Positions 23,573 to 36,401 are shown, counted from the stretch's first letter. The stretch is 64,000 nucleotides of DNA from Trifolium pratense (GCF_020283565.1 NC_060061.1:14545362-14609361); one strand, 5' to 3'. Made by a program: numbers and translations. The notes: generated by a model from the sequence alone, not told the origin.

Positions 23573-24443
23573 TAGGGGTGGACAACGGATCGGGTTGGGT
23601 CGGTGCGGACCCAAACTGCCGATCCGGCTCAAATCACGGGTGGTATACACTGGCCCACTTCGACTCATGTCCTCATGCGGGTTTTGCGGATTTCGGGTCA
23701 CTCGGTTTTCGGGTTACACGGATGGTTTCATGCGGTTAACAACAAACTCAAGCAACCAACATCTTTTTTTAACAAAAAAAAAAAAAATAAAAAAAAAAAC
23801 CAGACCGAAACATAATGAAAAGCTTAGAAAAATGAGTGGCATCAACCTCAAGCATCAGATCTGTATCATAAACAAGCAAAGAACTAAATTTTGAAAAAAA
23901 CAAATGACTAAAACATGAAAAAGTTGAGATTTGAGACAGAAAGAAAAAGAAAAGGAGGATGAGAAAGTGTATGGGACGGTTATCCTCAATTAGTTTCCAT
24001 GGGTGGTGATGAGAGCCAAGCCAACAACATTTTTATTGAAGAAGTAAACAGAGAACCAACACAATGATTTTACAGGAGATAAGTAAATCTATTAAAGGAA
24101 GTAAAATATTTGTTTCTTATTACGTATTAATATAATAATATATAATAATAAAGTACTAAAGATAAACTTCATCTATCATGTGGGGGTTAATATTTTCATT
24201 GACCTGTCATATTCACTCTGACATAAAAGATTATCACTAGCATCAATACATAATTGCCTACCAACGGATCTGGACGGACACCGCTGGGTTTTGGATTTTG
24301 ATCCGCACCCGACCGTAATAACTTGTTTGTACCCGATTTTTATCACATGCTAACCCGCATACCGACCCAGCCCACCCGTTTGCTGTTCGGTTTTGCCGGG
24401 TTTCTCGGTTTTCGGTCGGGTCAGTCAAACCTGTCCACCCCTA
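23573..24443. mobile_element. Non-autonomous hAT-type element (8-bp TSD)
   Basis: The ends TAGGGGTGGACA and TGTCCACCCCTA are perfect complements, flanked by CTTAAAAG at 23565-23572 and 24444-24451. Subterminal regions are rich in CGGGT/ACCCG motifs in inverted orientation (GGATCGGGTTGGGTCGG near the left end, CGGTCGGGTCAG near the right). The 871-bp element has no transposase. It is the same structural type as 1909-2492 but has a different terminal sequence. Confidence 0.9.
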
Positions 24444-24451
24444 CTTAAAAG

Positions 24452-25486
24452 TTTAAAAAGTATTTTTTAATATAAAATTTATTTATTTTAGTCTATTAAT
24501 CAATGCCTTAGAAACGCTAATTAACATATCCTAAAATTATTTAAGTAATGAACTTCATTTAATAAGTGCACAAAACTTAAATGGAACACATACAGTAAGC
24601 TAGAGAATATACGATACGTATTTCTTTGTCAGATAAAAGTGGTTTGATTGACAACGATTTGAAAAAATTACTGTATTAAAGTAGTGGGCATTCGAGTCTT
24701 AAATTCCCATATTTTTTTCACATTTATAGTGTGTAAGTCTAGTCTTAGTAGTGTTAGATAATATTTTATTAGGGCTTTAGGTATTGAGTTTTTATGTGTT
24801 GGTAGTTTAGTAGTTCATTAAAAATTATTATAAATTCTCTTATAATTCTTATTATGTCAAGCAATGCAATTCTGATACTATTGAACCCTAACTGTTATTA
24901 TAAATTGTCATGTAATTTTTACTTTGAACTACAGTAGTAGTAAATGGTACTCCTACAGTATTACGGTAAAAAAGTAAAAATAGAGTGAGATCAGAGATGA
25001 TGTAGTATAATAGTATTCACTATTCAGCAGCATATCTTTACTGAAACACTCTTCCTTCCTGGAACTGAGCATATGACGTCAAACTCATAAACCCAACTCC
25101 CAGACACTCAGCCATTCCAATTATACACATCCCATCTCACCCTTCATTTCCAAATCCAACGTCCAATATCATCCCCCAAATTCCCAACTGGACCCACTCG
25201 GTCAGGTTCAAATCAAATCAAACCTCCCCTGAAACGCATGGTAAGTTAATCAAACAACAAGCAACCATCCATCTTGGGATCATAAACTCGAAATCCACCC
25301 AAGGTCAAATCAGTAATCTCACATAGACACCTACTCCTCCTCTTACTCTTCCGTAGTACTTGTAGACCTCCACGTCACACATTTTCAAACCTTCACAGCC
25401 TGGCAAAAAAAAAAACAACAAATCAAAAACTCCCACGCGTAAATCTCATCATCCTCTTTTTCTCACAGCTGTCTCCTTTACTCGGG
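24452..25486. other. Upstream region of the EXORDIUM-type gene
   Basis: No coding sequence. The distal half is AT-rich. From about 25030 to the TATA box the DNA becomes C-rich (CCCAACTCCC, CCAAATCCAACGTCC), typical of a plant promoter. An ACGT-core element TGACGTC lies at 25074-25080 and CCACGTCAC near 25370. Their use in regulation is inferred, not shown. Confidence 0.45.
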
Positions 25487-25496
25487 TATATAAATA
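25487..25496 (+). promoter_or_regulatory. TATA box of the EXORDIUM-type gene
   Basis: TATATAAATA lies 113 bp upstream of the chosen ATG, which predicts a start of transcription around 25515-25525 and a leader of roughly 85-95 bases. Confidence 0.8.
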
Positions 25497-25552
25497 CCCA
25501 TTGCATTCGTGTCTAAACCCAAACTCAAATTCATATTCACATTTCAAATTAA

Positions 25553-25570
25553 CTCTCTCTCTCTCTCTCT
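25553..25570 (+). repeat. (CT)9 tract in the 5' leader
   Basis: A short CT microsatellite lies between the TATA box and the ATG. Such leader CT tracts are common in plant genes. Confidence 0.85.
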
Positions 25571-25608
25571 ATCTAATCTATTCTTGTTCCAATCCAAAAA
25601 CTTCAAAC

Positions 25609-26517
25609 ATGGGTCCTAATTACAACTTTGCCATTGTTCTTTCTTTAGTACTATTGTTTCTTGTTCAAGTACCCACACTCACTATGGGAGAGCTTGTACA
25701 AGAACAACCTCTTGTACTAAAATATCATAACGGCCAACTCCTAAAAGGACGGATCGCCGTTAATCTAATCTGGTACGGAACCTTTACACCAATCCAACGA
25801 TCAATAATCGTTGATTTCATTAACTCTGTAAGCACTTCCGGTGCTCCTCTTCCATCAGCAGCTTCATGGTGGAAAACTACAGATAAATACAAGACGGGAT
25901 CCTCTGCTTTGATTGTAGGGAAACAGTTCCTACACCCGAGTTATTCTCTCGGGAAGAATCTAAAAGGAAAAGATCTTATTGCTTTAGCTACGAAGTTCAA
26001 TGAACTTTCTTCTATTACCGTTGTGCTTACTTCTAAAGATGTTAATGTTGAAGGTTTTTGTATGAGTCGTTGTGGGACCCATGGCTCTGTCCGACGTGGC
26101 AGCGGTGGTGCACGGACACCTTATATATGGGTTGGAAACGCGGAGACGCTTTGTCCTGGACAATGCGCGTGGCCGTTTCATCAACCTATTTATGGACCAC
26201 AGTCGCCACCGCTTGTGGCGCCGAACGGTGACGTTGGTGTTGATGGGATCATTATAAACTTAGCTACGCTTTTGGCTGGTACCGTTACGAATCCGTTTAA
26301 TAACGGGTATTTTCAGGGACCGGCGACGGCGCCGCTTGAGGCTGTTACGGCTTGTACTGGTGTTTTTGGGAGTGGAGCTTATCCAGGTTATGCGGGTCGG
26401 GTTCTTGTTGATGGAGCTTCTGGAGCTAGCTATAATGCGCATGGTGCGAATGGGAGGAAGTTCCTTTTACCTGCGATGTGGGACCCGCAAACGTCGGCAT
26501 GCAAGACTCTCGTTTGA
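25609..26517 (+). CDS. EXORDIUM / PHI-1-like secreted protein
   Basis: EXORDIUM-family proteins are extracellular (apoplastic) proteins linked to brassinosteroid-responsive and carbon-limited cell expansion; their biochemical activity is not established. This single-exon ORF gives 302 residues, the usual family length. A hydrophobic signal peptide covers about residues 1-27 ([20 protein letters not shown]). Family blocks follow in order: [19 protein letters not shown] (about 40-58), the WWKTTDKY region, [53 protein letters not shown] and [20 protein letters not shown], with a C-terminal CKTLV. An in-frame ATG at 25501 lies only 5 bp beyond the TATA box, so I chose the ATG at 25609, where the signal peptide begins. 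Cysteines and motifs look complete and the gene appears functional. Confidence 0.95.
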   Translation: MGPNYNFAIVLSLVLLFLVQVPTLTMGELVQEQPLVLKYHNGQLLKGRIAVNLIWYGTFTPIQRSIIVDFINSVSTSGAPLPSAASWWKTTDKYKTGSSALIVGKQFLHPSYSLGKNLKGKDLIALATKFNELSSITVVLTSKDVNVEGFCMSRCGTHGSVRRGSGGARTPYIWVGNAETLCPGQCAWPFHQPIYGPQSPPLVAPNGDVGVDGIIINLATLLAGTVTNPFNNGYFQGPATAPLEAVTACTGVFGSGAYPGYAGRVLVDGASGASYNAHGANGRKFLLPAMWDPQTSACKTLV

Positions 26518-28279
26518 GGAGGGGACCGAAGAATTGACACGTGGCGTGATGTGGTGTAGATATATATGGTGGGTTTGATAAATACCGTGGCAGGTGAATG
26601 ATGCTGTGGCTGGTTGGGGGAGTGTATTTTTATGCAGTTTTTGTCGTTTAGTGTGACGTGTAAATTCTGTTTCTAAATATAAACTTGTTATAAAATTTGG
26701 AAAACGAGGGAAAAAAGAAGCATATCATTAATATAATGTTGTATGTATTATTTTATGTTCAAGTGACATTTCTTTTCATTTCTTTATTGTATAAAACATT
26801 GAAAAGGTGGTTGTTGTGGAGTGAATGAGAAGGTGTAGTAAATGAAGAGGGTAAGTTTTATTACCTTATGGTAAAAAAGGGAATAGTCCTATAATGGAGA
26901 GGTGGTTTCTTTTGTGGTGCTGGGGGCCTGGGAGACAATTATGGAGATGTGGCAGTCATGATGACATTGGTGAGGTGAGTTAGTGAATCTGATTCGGTCT
27001 AAAAGGTTACAGGGATGTATTTGTTTTTACTGATTTAGATTTTAGTGGGTCCTTTTCCTATGCAATCATGGTTCGGATAAGTTTTACTGTACGTACATTC
27101 ATTGTACACACAGCTGAATATGAGGATTGGTGAGGGTGAGATAGCTTTCACCATTATTTTGCAATCCAACCAAAGTTGAAAATGCTTACTACTCTTCCCG
27201 TGAAATAAGTAAAAAAGTTGATAATGCCATACATAGTTTTCAAATAGACAATAATATTCTGATTAGTGGTGTTACATACTGTCTGTTTCCAGTCCATGCC
27301 AAGCAATATCGCAACACACAACAAAACTGTAAGAGATAATGTTTCTTACAATTGATCAATTATAGAAAGGAGTTGATATTTTGAACAAATAATTCTAACC
27401 AGGGTGTAATTTTGGATTCCAGTATGCATTATTGTTGTTAATAATCAAAAGCAAGCGTGATGTAAGTAGATTCAGAAGCATTACACTTTGGATCACATTG
27501 AGTGTGTAATTGTGAGTAAATATATTGGGAAACTCCCACAAATTATGTCACCTTTAATGTGTCACGAAGAAAATACAAACATCATAGAGATGGACAAACA
27601 ACAGTATATGAAAGCAACAGCTGAAATCAAATAAATTTTTTTCCAATAATGTGTTATGCATAATGTGCTTAGTATTTTATTGTTAATGCGATTAATTGGA
27701 GACTACACCCCTAAGACATGTGATTGCTTGTTAAAATTAAAATCGTTATACATGTTTCAAAGCCCACTTTTGAATAAGCGCGCTTAATTACCAGGTGATT
27801 CCGAGATGTCAAAGTAACCTATGAATTACAAGACAAATTATACAAAAGGATTTTGCAAATCCAACTGTGGATTACCAATTTACAACAGACAGACTGCTCT
27901 AACAACAATGCTTGAACTTTGTAAACACGATTTGGGGCTCCACCAACAAATAGAGATTAACTTGCTTAGAAATAGAATATTGCAAATTTAGGTGAGAATA
28001 TATATTAAGCTGTGTTTACTATGGATAATTTTACAAAGAGCATTTGAATTTATATATAAACACTAAAGCAAAACCATAAGAAAACACCACAAGTTTACAA
28101 GGTTCACCGTTAAATGTGTTCAATCATCCTCACAGGACAAACCACCTCAGTCTAGGCGGTCCAACAGTACTCTCATTATAAGCCAAAACATCAGTAGCCA
28201 TGATAACATGTGAGGGAGGGGGAGTAGGGTATTATGTCCATCCAACAATCAATAAATCCATTTCACCAGAATTTGGCAT
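26518..28279. other. 3' flanks of two convergent genes
   Basis: The EXORDIUM-type gene (+) and the PABN-type gene (-) converge here. A G-box-like ACACGTGGC lies at about 26537-26545, just after the stop codon. No further gene or clear transposon is seen. Confidence 0.5.
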
Positions 28280-31200
28280 TCAATAGTAGGGGCTGTAACG
28301 CATCCCCATTCTGAACCTTGGAACCTTTCTGCAATCAACAAAAGAATGCTGTAAACCTACACTATCACATAAAACAGATAATATTGTGAAAAGGAAAGAA
28401 CCGAGTACAACATGCATACCCATATCCATAAGGAGCAGGGGCATAGGCAAAAGGAGGTGCATATGGAGTTCTGCCTCGAAATCCCATGTAAGGATTACTA
28501 GGACGGCGGGGACGAAATTGCTTCATCCCAGGTACATTGGTCCTTTTAGCAGTTACCTGCAAAAAAGTCCAAATAAGTATAGACAGCTCCAAAGAGGAAA
28601 ACAGACTTTTTTTCTTCAAAGGTAAGAACCTTCAATTGACGTCCATGCAGTTCAGATTCATTCAGCGAAAGAGCCTCTTGAACAGCTTCCACTTCAACAA
28701 ATTCTACATAAGCATAACCTTTGGGTTGGCCAAACTTATCAGTGCGAATGGTGACTCGGTTTACTGTTCCACACGATTGGAAATGCTGCTGCACTTCTTC
28801 GGGAGTACATGCATAGTCCACCTGCAGAAAATATCAAACCCAAGAGATCAAAATTGATTGACAATGCGCTACAGCCTTCACAATAGAAAACAATTTAGAG
28901 AAAGACTGTTAATTTCAGCTACAAAGGGAAAATGTCAGACTCCACCAACCAAATAGTTTAACTTTGCCTGTAATTTCAGACCGGGGAGGAACAACTTTCA
29001 TTAGCAGCTCAACAAAAAAAATCATTTGAAACATGGGATTACTATAGCATGAAAAGCTGTAAAAGAAATCAATTTTCCCTTGCTCATAGAATTGCAAGTA
29101 TCAGCATTTTGCTCTACCAAAGTCAGTTACTAATAAGAGACGTGTAAAATCGTGGAACTGGAATTTCATAATTATTGTTTAGAGGATTGTACTCATTAAT
29201 TAAAAATATAAATAACTGTAATCATCATTAACAGTAATCCACCATGAAATTCGCTATCTGAAGTGCACCTTGCCCAAGTAACAATTGTCACTATGTCCAG
29301 CCCATGAAATTTCGTCCAAGTAACAATTGTCACTATGTCCAGCCCATCAATTCCAAACTGCTTGTCCATGAAATCAGTTGATATGTTGGTGAATTATAAA
29401 AAGCAAGAAAGAGAGATTATTAAAACTTCCTCTTCATCCCATGGATAAAAAAGGAATGTCAAAAGACCCCTCACCGTGAGAAAATAATGCCTATAAATTT
29501 CTTGAGTGCTAAGCATCACCAAAAGTGTCCTTTGGCTTTGCCATCCAAACTACAGATGCCAATGCACATTGCACAGTCAGTCCTTTACCTATATAGGGGT
29601 CCTCTTCTCATCCGTAGAATTCCAGGCTGTCGAACTGCAATATTATCCATTCCTCTGTCCATCCATCCACCCACATCAACTCAGGTAGTAGTTATAACTC
29701 TTCATCCTAAATCCCTCTCCTTTTCGCCCTAAATAATAGATTATGCTATTTTTCTCTTTCCCCCCTTAACTTTTTCAGTATCGAAATCCATACGTTCTCC
29801 AAACAATAAATATAACTTTCTTCTACTCGATAACTAACACATCAACTTTCTTATCCCCTTTTCTATCCCTCTAATGTGTTTTTTTTTTAATATTACATCT
29901 TTTGTTTTTCCACTCTTTTTTTTATTTCATAAATTTGATATTTCTAATTTTTTTTTTCTCCGCCAGCTATATGTTTTATATTTATATCGTATACTTCCAA
30001 CTGCAGCATGACTAGAGCAGAAATTTATAGATGGAAGCATAACCTGCAATTGTAGTCAAACATTATGTCAAAGCACAATGCCAACAGTAGAAGGCAAAAT
30101 CATTTTTCTAAATATTCATCATCAAACAAATAAATTCTCGCTACCTACATAGTGAACTGAAGACGGAGTTGACTCCTCGATAGTGAACATATAACTTTAG
30201 AATGTAGAACAAGAAATCTCAACCATTGATGAAAAATCAATGATTGATACTCCATACACACACATGATGACAAATCATAAATGTATTAAAATATTAAGTG
30301 ATTCTTGCCATCAATGGGTGATATATTACTTTACCTTCACTATAGAGAGGATAAATCCAATTAAGATTAGTGCATTTATCATTCAATTAATGGTGAGTGG
30401 TGAAAATATACAGCAACAAATATAGAGAACTTTGGCCAAGATATACCAGAAACAATGTTTGAAAAGTCTGATAATTGAATTGAATTGTGTATATACAAAA
30501 GACCACCAGGTTGAAGCAAAAGTACACCAGATTGAAATCGAAATCAAATCAGTATGAAATTAAAAGTTCACAAGGAAACAGGGAAAGTCCAGATGAATAA
30601 ATATGAATGGCCTGAAGAAAGCTATCATCATCATCACCATCTTGATAATAATGAGTTTTTGCATGCAATAAAATAAAAAATTAAAACTGGCAGCCATTCA
30701 CTGATGTTATGGAAAGGAAGAGACACTGACAAAATATATATGACTTCCGGAAAAAACTTTACTAAGGTTGCATACACAATTGAGAGAGATAAAAGGTTCA
30801 TTCGTCCAACAGAGCTGGTGAAATTGAGTAGCTAAGGAGTTTGGAAGAAGGGTGTTCCAGAATCAAGAAAATTGGGGTTTCAGGTACCTTACCAACAGAA
30901 ATAAAAAGACAATGGCCATCTGGAGAAACTCAAGTGACTATGGTGGGAGTGGCTTTAAGTAGGAGGTGAAACAGTAACAACTCTTAACATAATCAGGTAA
31001 AGCATAAAAGTAAAACCAATATACTGATACTATTATACATGCATGTATGACTTGGCCTTGAGGAACAGTTCATTTGCTCTATCTCATCATGCCATATTCA
31101 ACTTCAATTATAAATTTGTGTGATTTTTGAGTCATAAAATATCTACTCATCCTACACAATCTTGGGTGCTACAATCTGGTTTTTAAGCTCTAATACTAAT

Positions 31201-33769
31201 AACCTGGGGTAAGCATCCAGCTGATTTACTGTTTAACTTGAATGGAAAATGTTTGCAACAAAACGGTCCTTAAAATTCTACTTGTGTTGACTTAATTACA
31301 AACATTAATATCAAATTCTTTTTTTCATTTTCGGGATATATGTATATACATGCATCAACTTTCCAATCTCTTTGCTTCTCCTTTCCACCTTATCTCGTCT
31401 ACATGTAAAATCCCATACAATCATATCTACACTATATTCTGTATTGTGCTGCACTGTTTCAATTCTGCATATCAATGAGCCCTAAATAACAGAAACTAAC
31501 GGTTACACTCATGAACAATGCTATACATGAACAATCAAAGCATCCACTATATAATAAACCTATCAATCAAAAGGAAAACTGTATAAAACAGTGTACAACA
31601 GCACAGAACATGCCACGTGATGGTCAATCTCTGTTAAATCACAATTTTTCCTGATCTTGCTATTGGAAATATATGGAAAGAAAAATCATGACTAGTTAAT
31701 GATTTGGGAGTCCCACAATATTCTAACGATGGCATTTCCACAGACATGCACACACAGGTAACCGTGTGCATATTTTCAAATCCACTAAATGTTTTACACA
31801 AGATTATAGTTTAATGATCTCAAAATGTTGTAAATGATGCGATGCTAGAGGCAATCAAGAGGAAACCCAAACATGTTTTACAATTTACAATTAATGTAAA
31901 CAAAATATAGAGGTATAAGCTCCAGACTTAACAAACTCATCAATTTGTTCCTAAAACCAGCATATACACATATTTACACAGGCTCATGTAATTGAACCAA
32001 TCACTCTGACAAAATATATAAATTAACTGCATCCATATTATGAAGCATGAAAATAAGACAACTTAATAAGCAGAATAGAAAGTTTTAACATAAACAGGGG
32101 AAGAGACAGCTCACATTGCCCACAAAGATTGACCGAGAATCTACTTCCTCCCTATTAATCTGACTTGCAGAAGCATTAGCGGGATCTGTTTGGAGATAAT
32201 AATCAATAACAGAGACAAGAGTCTAAGAATATATAGAAATGGAATATCTTGCACAGTAAGAAAACAGTGGTCAAACCATGTGCACAGCAAGGAGAACATG
32301 AAAAATTAGAAGTAAATAGACCAAGATATTCTCATAGAAAAAAAAGTCAAAGACAAAAAGAAATGCATTACTTTGTTATATTTTTAATAAAAAAGTAAGT
32401 CTAATAAAAGGATTGTCATTGTGCTAGGAGACACTAGAGCATCTCATCACATGACGGAGAACATCTTCATATGATATACATTCCCCAGTGGTAAAAATAA
32501 TAGGCAACCTGATCATCATGGCACTCAAGCATCCCATAACATTTTTTTTTTGTCAGGTGCATCCCATAACATTTTTTTTTGTCAGGTGCATCCCATAACA
32601 TTTCCCCATAATAAAACAACTAAATCATCCACCAAAAACTAAAAAGTTGAAAAAAACACTGTTGACAAATTAAGCAGAACTTCTTTTCCTCGAGAGCTTG
32701 GTCTCTCCCAAATCCCAATCAATATCCTTTCTGAAAATAAATGCCTACAGATTTTTCCTTCCATTTCCTTATTTATTCAATAACTGCCTAATCACACAAT
32801 AACTGCAGCCTAATAACAGTACTGATAAGAGGTCTAACAAAATGCTAGGTGCCCTGATCACCAGGGAACTCAAGCATCCCCTAAAATTTACCCTAATACA
32901 AAAAACTCAGGTATCAACTATCAACCAAGAACTAAAAAGTTGAACAAAAAAACAGTTGAATTTTTTTCTTTTGTGTTAACCCTCTGGTTGTCAGGGGAAG
33001 GGGGCCCCGGTAATCCAAAGTTCGGCCGCGAGGTAAGTAAAGTCTGGCCAAAAATTGTCAACAGGAATCAAACTCGGGTTCTCCCGAACGATAATATTTG
33101 AAATTTTTTCAGCATGCATGATTACACTACACAAAAATATAAATGGAGTGCAATGAAATATCTTATCTTAGATAACCAAATTAGACCGTCTTTCCCATCT
33201 TCCAAAACGAACTCTTCAATCTTAGTCCTCAAACAAACAATTAATGGCACAATGTCAATGCATTACCAAAGCAGGCAACAAACCTAAATCTTAATTTTCT
33301 TTCTATAGGATATAAAATTAAATTCAAAACAAGTACACTAGAGCTAAATCAAACATCAACCATAACCAATTCAACCCTACTTGTATCAAACAAAATCCAC
33401 TAATCCAGTTATTAAAAACATGAGAATTATCTTTTCTTGAAAAAAATTAGCAAAATAGGCAATGCTCCAACCAAAAGGGGACAAAATGGAGTCACCTTGG
33501 ACAGATCCCATCTCTTTCTCAACCTTTGCCTGCATCTCCCGCAAAGCAGCAGCTTCATCTTCCATTTCCTTCAACCGCTTCTTCATGTCATCCAAATCCT
33601 GTAATCATCATAATCAACATTGATGTGTGAATCATAATTAGGGTTTTTGGAGTGAAAAAACCACCGAAATTGAAATGGAAATTGTGTAGCTAAAATGAGA
33701 AAAACGGAAAGTATTACATACGGCTTCGTTGTTATCGGCGCCGAGCATATCAACGTCATCGTTTTCCAT
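28280..33769 (-). CDS. PABN: Nuclear poly(A)-binding protein, PABN/PABP2 type (six exons)
   Basis: PABN proteins bind growing poly(A) tails in the nucleus and stimulate and measure polyadenylation. Exons, in transcript order: 33722-33769, 33496-33598, 32115-32185, 28630-28821, 28420-28556, 28280-28328. All introns are GT-AG and the exons total 600 nt (199 aa plus TGA). The protein starts [10 protein letters not shown]. Residues 17-48 ([20 protein letters not shown]) form a coiled coil, which in this family contacts poly(A) polymerase. One RRM follows, with RNP2 SIFVGN at 69-74 and RNP1 KGYAYVEF at 108-115. The basic tail has FRPRRPS and an aromatic GY-rich end finishing MRYSPYY. The acidic N-terminus is short compared with animal PABPN1, as is usual in plants. 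Intron 3 (28822-32114) is 3.3 kb. The gene looks intact. Confidence 0.95.
29274..29347. repeat. Tandem duplication in a PABN intron
   Basis: A 32-bp unit starting CCAAGTAACAATTGTCACTA occurs at 29274-29305 and again at 29316-29347, period 42 bp, within intron 3. Confidence 0.9.
32529..32602. repeat. Three-copy tandem repeat in a PABN intron
   Basis: The unit GCATCCCATAACATTTTT plus a T-run and GTCAGGT occurs two full times and then partly a third time, in intron 2. It looks like replication slippage. Confidence 0.85.
33000..33118 (-). mobile_element. SINE-like repeat in a PABN intron
   Basis: On the minus strand a B-box-like GAGTTTGATTCC is followed by TTTTTGGCCAGACTTTACTT, then GCGGCCGAACTTTGGATTAC and a GGGGCCCCC block. 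A diverged copy lies at 63265-63380, also on the minus strand. Its pol III origin is inferred from the B-box. Confidence 0.55.
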
Positions 33770-33975
33770 GTCTCCGTCGCAGAAGGTGCGGCGTCGTCAC
33801 CCGCGGTTCCAATCCCTTCAGTTCTTCTACAATTCCTCCCTTTTAAGGTTCTGTTTTCATTAATGCAACAAAAAAAATATGTAAAATAATTGATAAATAA
33901 CTGTAGTATTTTTAGTCAAAATGTAAAATAAATTGATAAATAACTGTTTTGTATTTTTATTCAAAAAACAAAAAA

Positions 33976-34292
33976 AAACTATTTTAAATTTTAATGTATT
34001 TGTCAATTTGTCAAAAAGAAAAATGAAACTTTTAGTCAAAAAAAAGAATTTAATTTATATATACCATCGGTGTAAAATTATTTTGCACATGCGTCCAATA
34101 ATATACTGACACATCATGTATGGTAATTAAAAACACATGATGTGTCACATTCATTAAATAATGTGGCAACGCGTAATTGAATGTATGTGGAAAAAAAAAT
34201 TACACCGACGGTGCACAACAATTAAACTCTTAAAAACTATTTTAAATTTTAATGTATTTGTCAATTTGTCAAAAAGAAAAATGAAACTTTTA
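33976..34292. repeat. 60-bp direct repeats flanking a palindromic MITE
   Basis: The sequence beginning AACTATTTTAAATTTTAATG and ending AAAATGAAACTTTTA occurs at 33976-34033 and again at 34232-34292, one copy on each side of the fold-back MITE at 34046-34229. The repeats are far too long to be target duplications. Confidence 0.85.
34046..34229. mobile_element. Palindromic MITE, relative of 12585-12767
   Basis: About 184 bp. The ends carry ACCATCGGTGTAAAATTATT and AATTACACCGACGGTGCAC, and the centre has the ACACATCATGTATGG / ACACATGATGTGTCA arms. It is the same family and size as 12585-12767, in opposite orientation. No clean TSD is visible. Confidence 0.75.
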
Positions 34293-34402
34293 ATCTCATA
34301 TGTTTAAAAGTATTAAGTTGTTTCCACCATTTATATTAGTTAGTCCTTATCATCAGTTTTTCCATGAATACAGTTTGAACATTACGTGTGACTATAGATT
34401 AT

Positions 34403-34710
34403 GTGTATGTTTGGTTTCAATTCTGGAGCATCCAGAATTGATTCTGGACGTGTAGAATTGATTCTGACTTGTTTGGTTTCTCAAAAGTAGAATTGATTCT
34501 GCCTCCAGAATTGATTCTACTTGAAGCTAGAAATCGTAGCTTCTGATTCTAGAATTGATTTTTACACTCAAATTTTTTGTTCAACTCACTTTTTCATGAA
34601 TATATCCAAACATAAACCACTTCAGCTTAAAATCAATTTTGGCCAGAATCAATTTTACAGAATCAATTCTGCCAAAATCAATTCTCTCCGCCGCAGAACC
34701 AAACACACGC
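34403..34710. mobile_element. 308-bp Harbinger-type MITE, uninterrupted copy
   Basis: Begins GTGTATGTTTGGTTTCAATT and ends CAGAACCAAACACACGC. It is filled with AGAATTGATTCT-type repeats. It is the inverted-orientation twin of the MITE at 14848-15712 that holds the TRIM. Confidence 0.85.
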
Positions 34711-34821
34711 TATATATGTTGAAATAAGAAACTCATAATGCAAGCAACACCCTTTTTTATACCAATATTTGTTTTATAGAGTATATTAGCAGTCTAGAAA
34801 AAAAGAAAGTAGTATATCGTC

Positions 34822-34937
34822 ATCGAGAGCTTAGCTCAGTTAGTAGGAATGTCGCATATATTATGCAAAAGTTAGAGTTCGAACCCTAAACATTAGGTGA
34901 ATTTTCTCACCACTAAATTACTAAATGAAAAAAAAAA
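34822..34937 (+). mobile_element. tRNA-derived SINE
   Basis: The head GAGCTTAGCTCAGTTAGTAG is an A-box of tRNA type and GAGTTCGAACCC is a B-box; together they form an internal pol III promoter. The body continues to a short A-run at about 34927-34936. Flanks AGTATATCG and TAATATATCGATGAT may be a diverged target duplication. It lacks the acceptor stem of a real tRNA gene. Confidence 0.8.
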
Positions 34938-35394
34938 GTAATATATCGATGATAAAAAACCATGGTCAAAATATGTGATGTAAATTAGGACATTTATTAT
35001 GATAGGGTAGGTAGAAGTATCTATTTGGTTAGCAAATACCATCAATTTTTCCAAAACCAAACCGCTTTTAATATCTGTCAATTTTTTTTGGGTGGTATTT
35101 TGATATATGTCAATTGAAAAGTCTAACTCTATATCTGTCGGTTTTATTCTTGTTTTCAAGGATTAAAACAAAAATTCGTTATATTTGCAGGAATGAAAAA
35201 TTTATTTAATAATAAATTATATAGATTATAGAATAATGATAATTGTACAAGACAATTTTTGGAATAATTTTGCTCTTTCTTTCTCTCTTTACCGTTTCAA
35301 GTTCTGTTTAGTAAAATTAAGTTATAAGTTAGTTTATAATTGATAGTTAATATCTAATAGCTTATAGCTAAACAGGTAGTAGAATGAAATTAAT

Positions 35395-35520
35395 GTCCTA
35401 GCTCAAATGACAAAATGCTGAAATTGTTAGGCCGGACGTCGTGACCCGGGTTCGAACCTGTGATCTCACAATTATATGTCAGTTTAATTTCAGTGGATTA
35501 CCACTTCATCTAAGAAAAAA
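35395..35520 (+). mobile_element. tRNA-derived SINE
   Basis: An A-box-like TAGCTCAAATGAC is followed by a B-box GGGTTCGAACCTG, a T-rich body and an A-run at 35513-35522. The family appears different from the SINE at 34822-34937. No convincing TSD. Confidence 0.7.
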
Positions 35521-35870
35521 AATACAAAAATGACATAAAAGTGCATAGATATTCCATAGTTGATAGTTATCATATTTTTAAAAATAAATAAATAATAAAA
35601 TTAAAATAATAAGGTTAAAATTAAAATAGAAGGTAAAAAACTATAAGCTCAAACGCTAGTTGAAATAATGTCTATTTAGATCGACATGTTTTTGAGTTTA
35701 TGAGAAATAGCTTATGCAAATAAATAATGTTTTTTATGTTAATTCATAAGCTCTCATTAATTTTATTTTTATCTTTATAGGCTGTTTTTTATGAATTATA
35801 TTGATTAACTTATAATTATACCTAAAAAATAAGTCTATTTATTTGCGTAAGTTATTTTAAAACTTATTAC

Positions 35871-36401
35871 TAAGGTTATCAAAACCGGACCGGACCGGAC
35901 CGGCCTGACCGTGAACCGGTCATGAAAACGGTTCGGTTTTGAGCAAAAAACGGATAGGAAATCGTCCGGCAAAAAAACACGTGAACAGGGGTCAAATTGG
36001 GTTGAATCGGCGAACCGGGCGGGCGGTTCAAGCGGTTTTGCAGTTTTTTTTTTATTTTTTTTTAAAAAAGGGCAAAACGACGTCGTTTTAATTTTTTTTT
36101 TAAAAAAAATCTGAAACAAAACAACGACGTTGTAGGAATAGGGAAATGTTTTTGTTTTTCATCTATTTTTCATTTGGTTTGAATTATAAATTTTATTTTA
36201 TTTTGACTTGTGACATTTTATTTTTTTAATGTGTGAAATTATGAAATATTCAACAATTATTCATATATATTTAATTATATATTAATTAAAATATATATTT
36301 AATTAAAAACAGTTCGACCCCGATTGAACCCGGTCCGACCAATTGAACCTTGAACCGGTGAGCTCGCCGGTTTGATGACCGGTCCGGTTCTGACAACCTT
36401 G
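35871..36401. mobile_element. Non-autonomous hAT-type element (8-bp TSD)
   Basis: Ends TAAGGTTATCAAAACCGG and CCGGTTCTGACAACCTTG form imperfect TIRs flanked by CTTATTAC at 35863-35870 and 36402-36409. Subterminal parts are dense in CCGGACCGG and GGTCCGG motifs in inverted orientation; the core contains AACGACGTCGTTTT and AAACAACGACGTTGT. No transposase ORF. Confidence 0.88.

Noticed and set aside
25984..26442. Minus-strand open frames over the EXORDIUM-type gene
   Set aside because: They are shadows of the plus-strand coding sequence.
34822..34937. Possible tRNA gene because of A-box and B-box motifs
   Set aside because: There is no paired acceptor stem or credible anticodon arm, and the sequence continues into a SINE body with an A-run.
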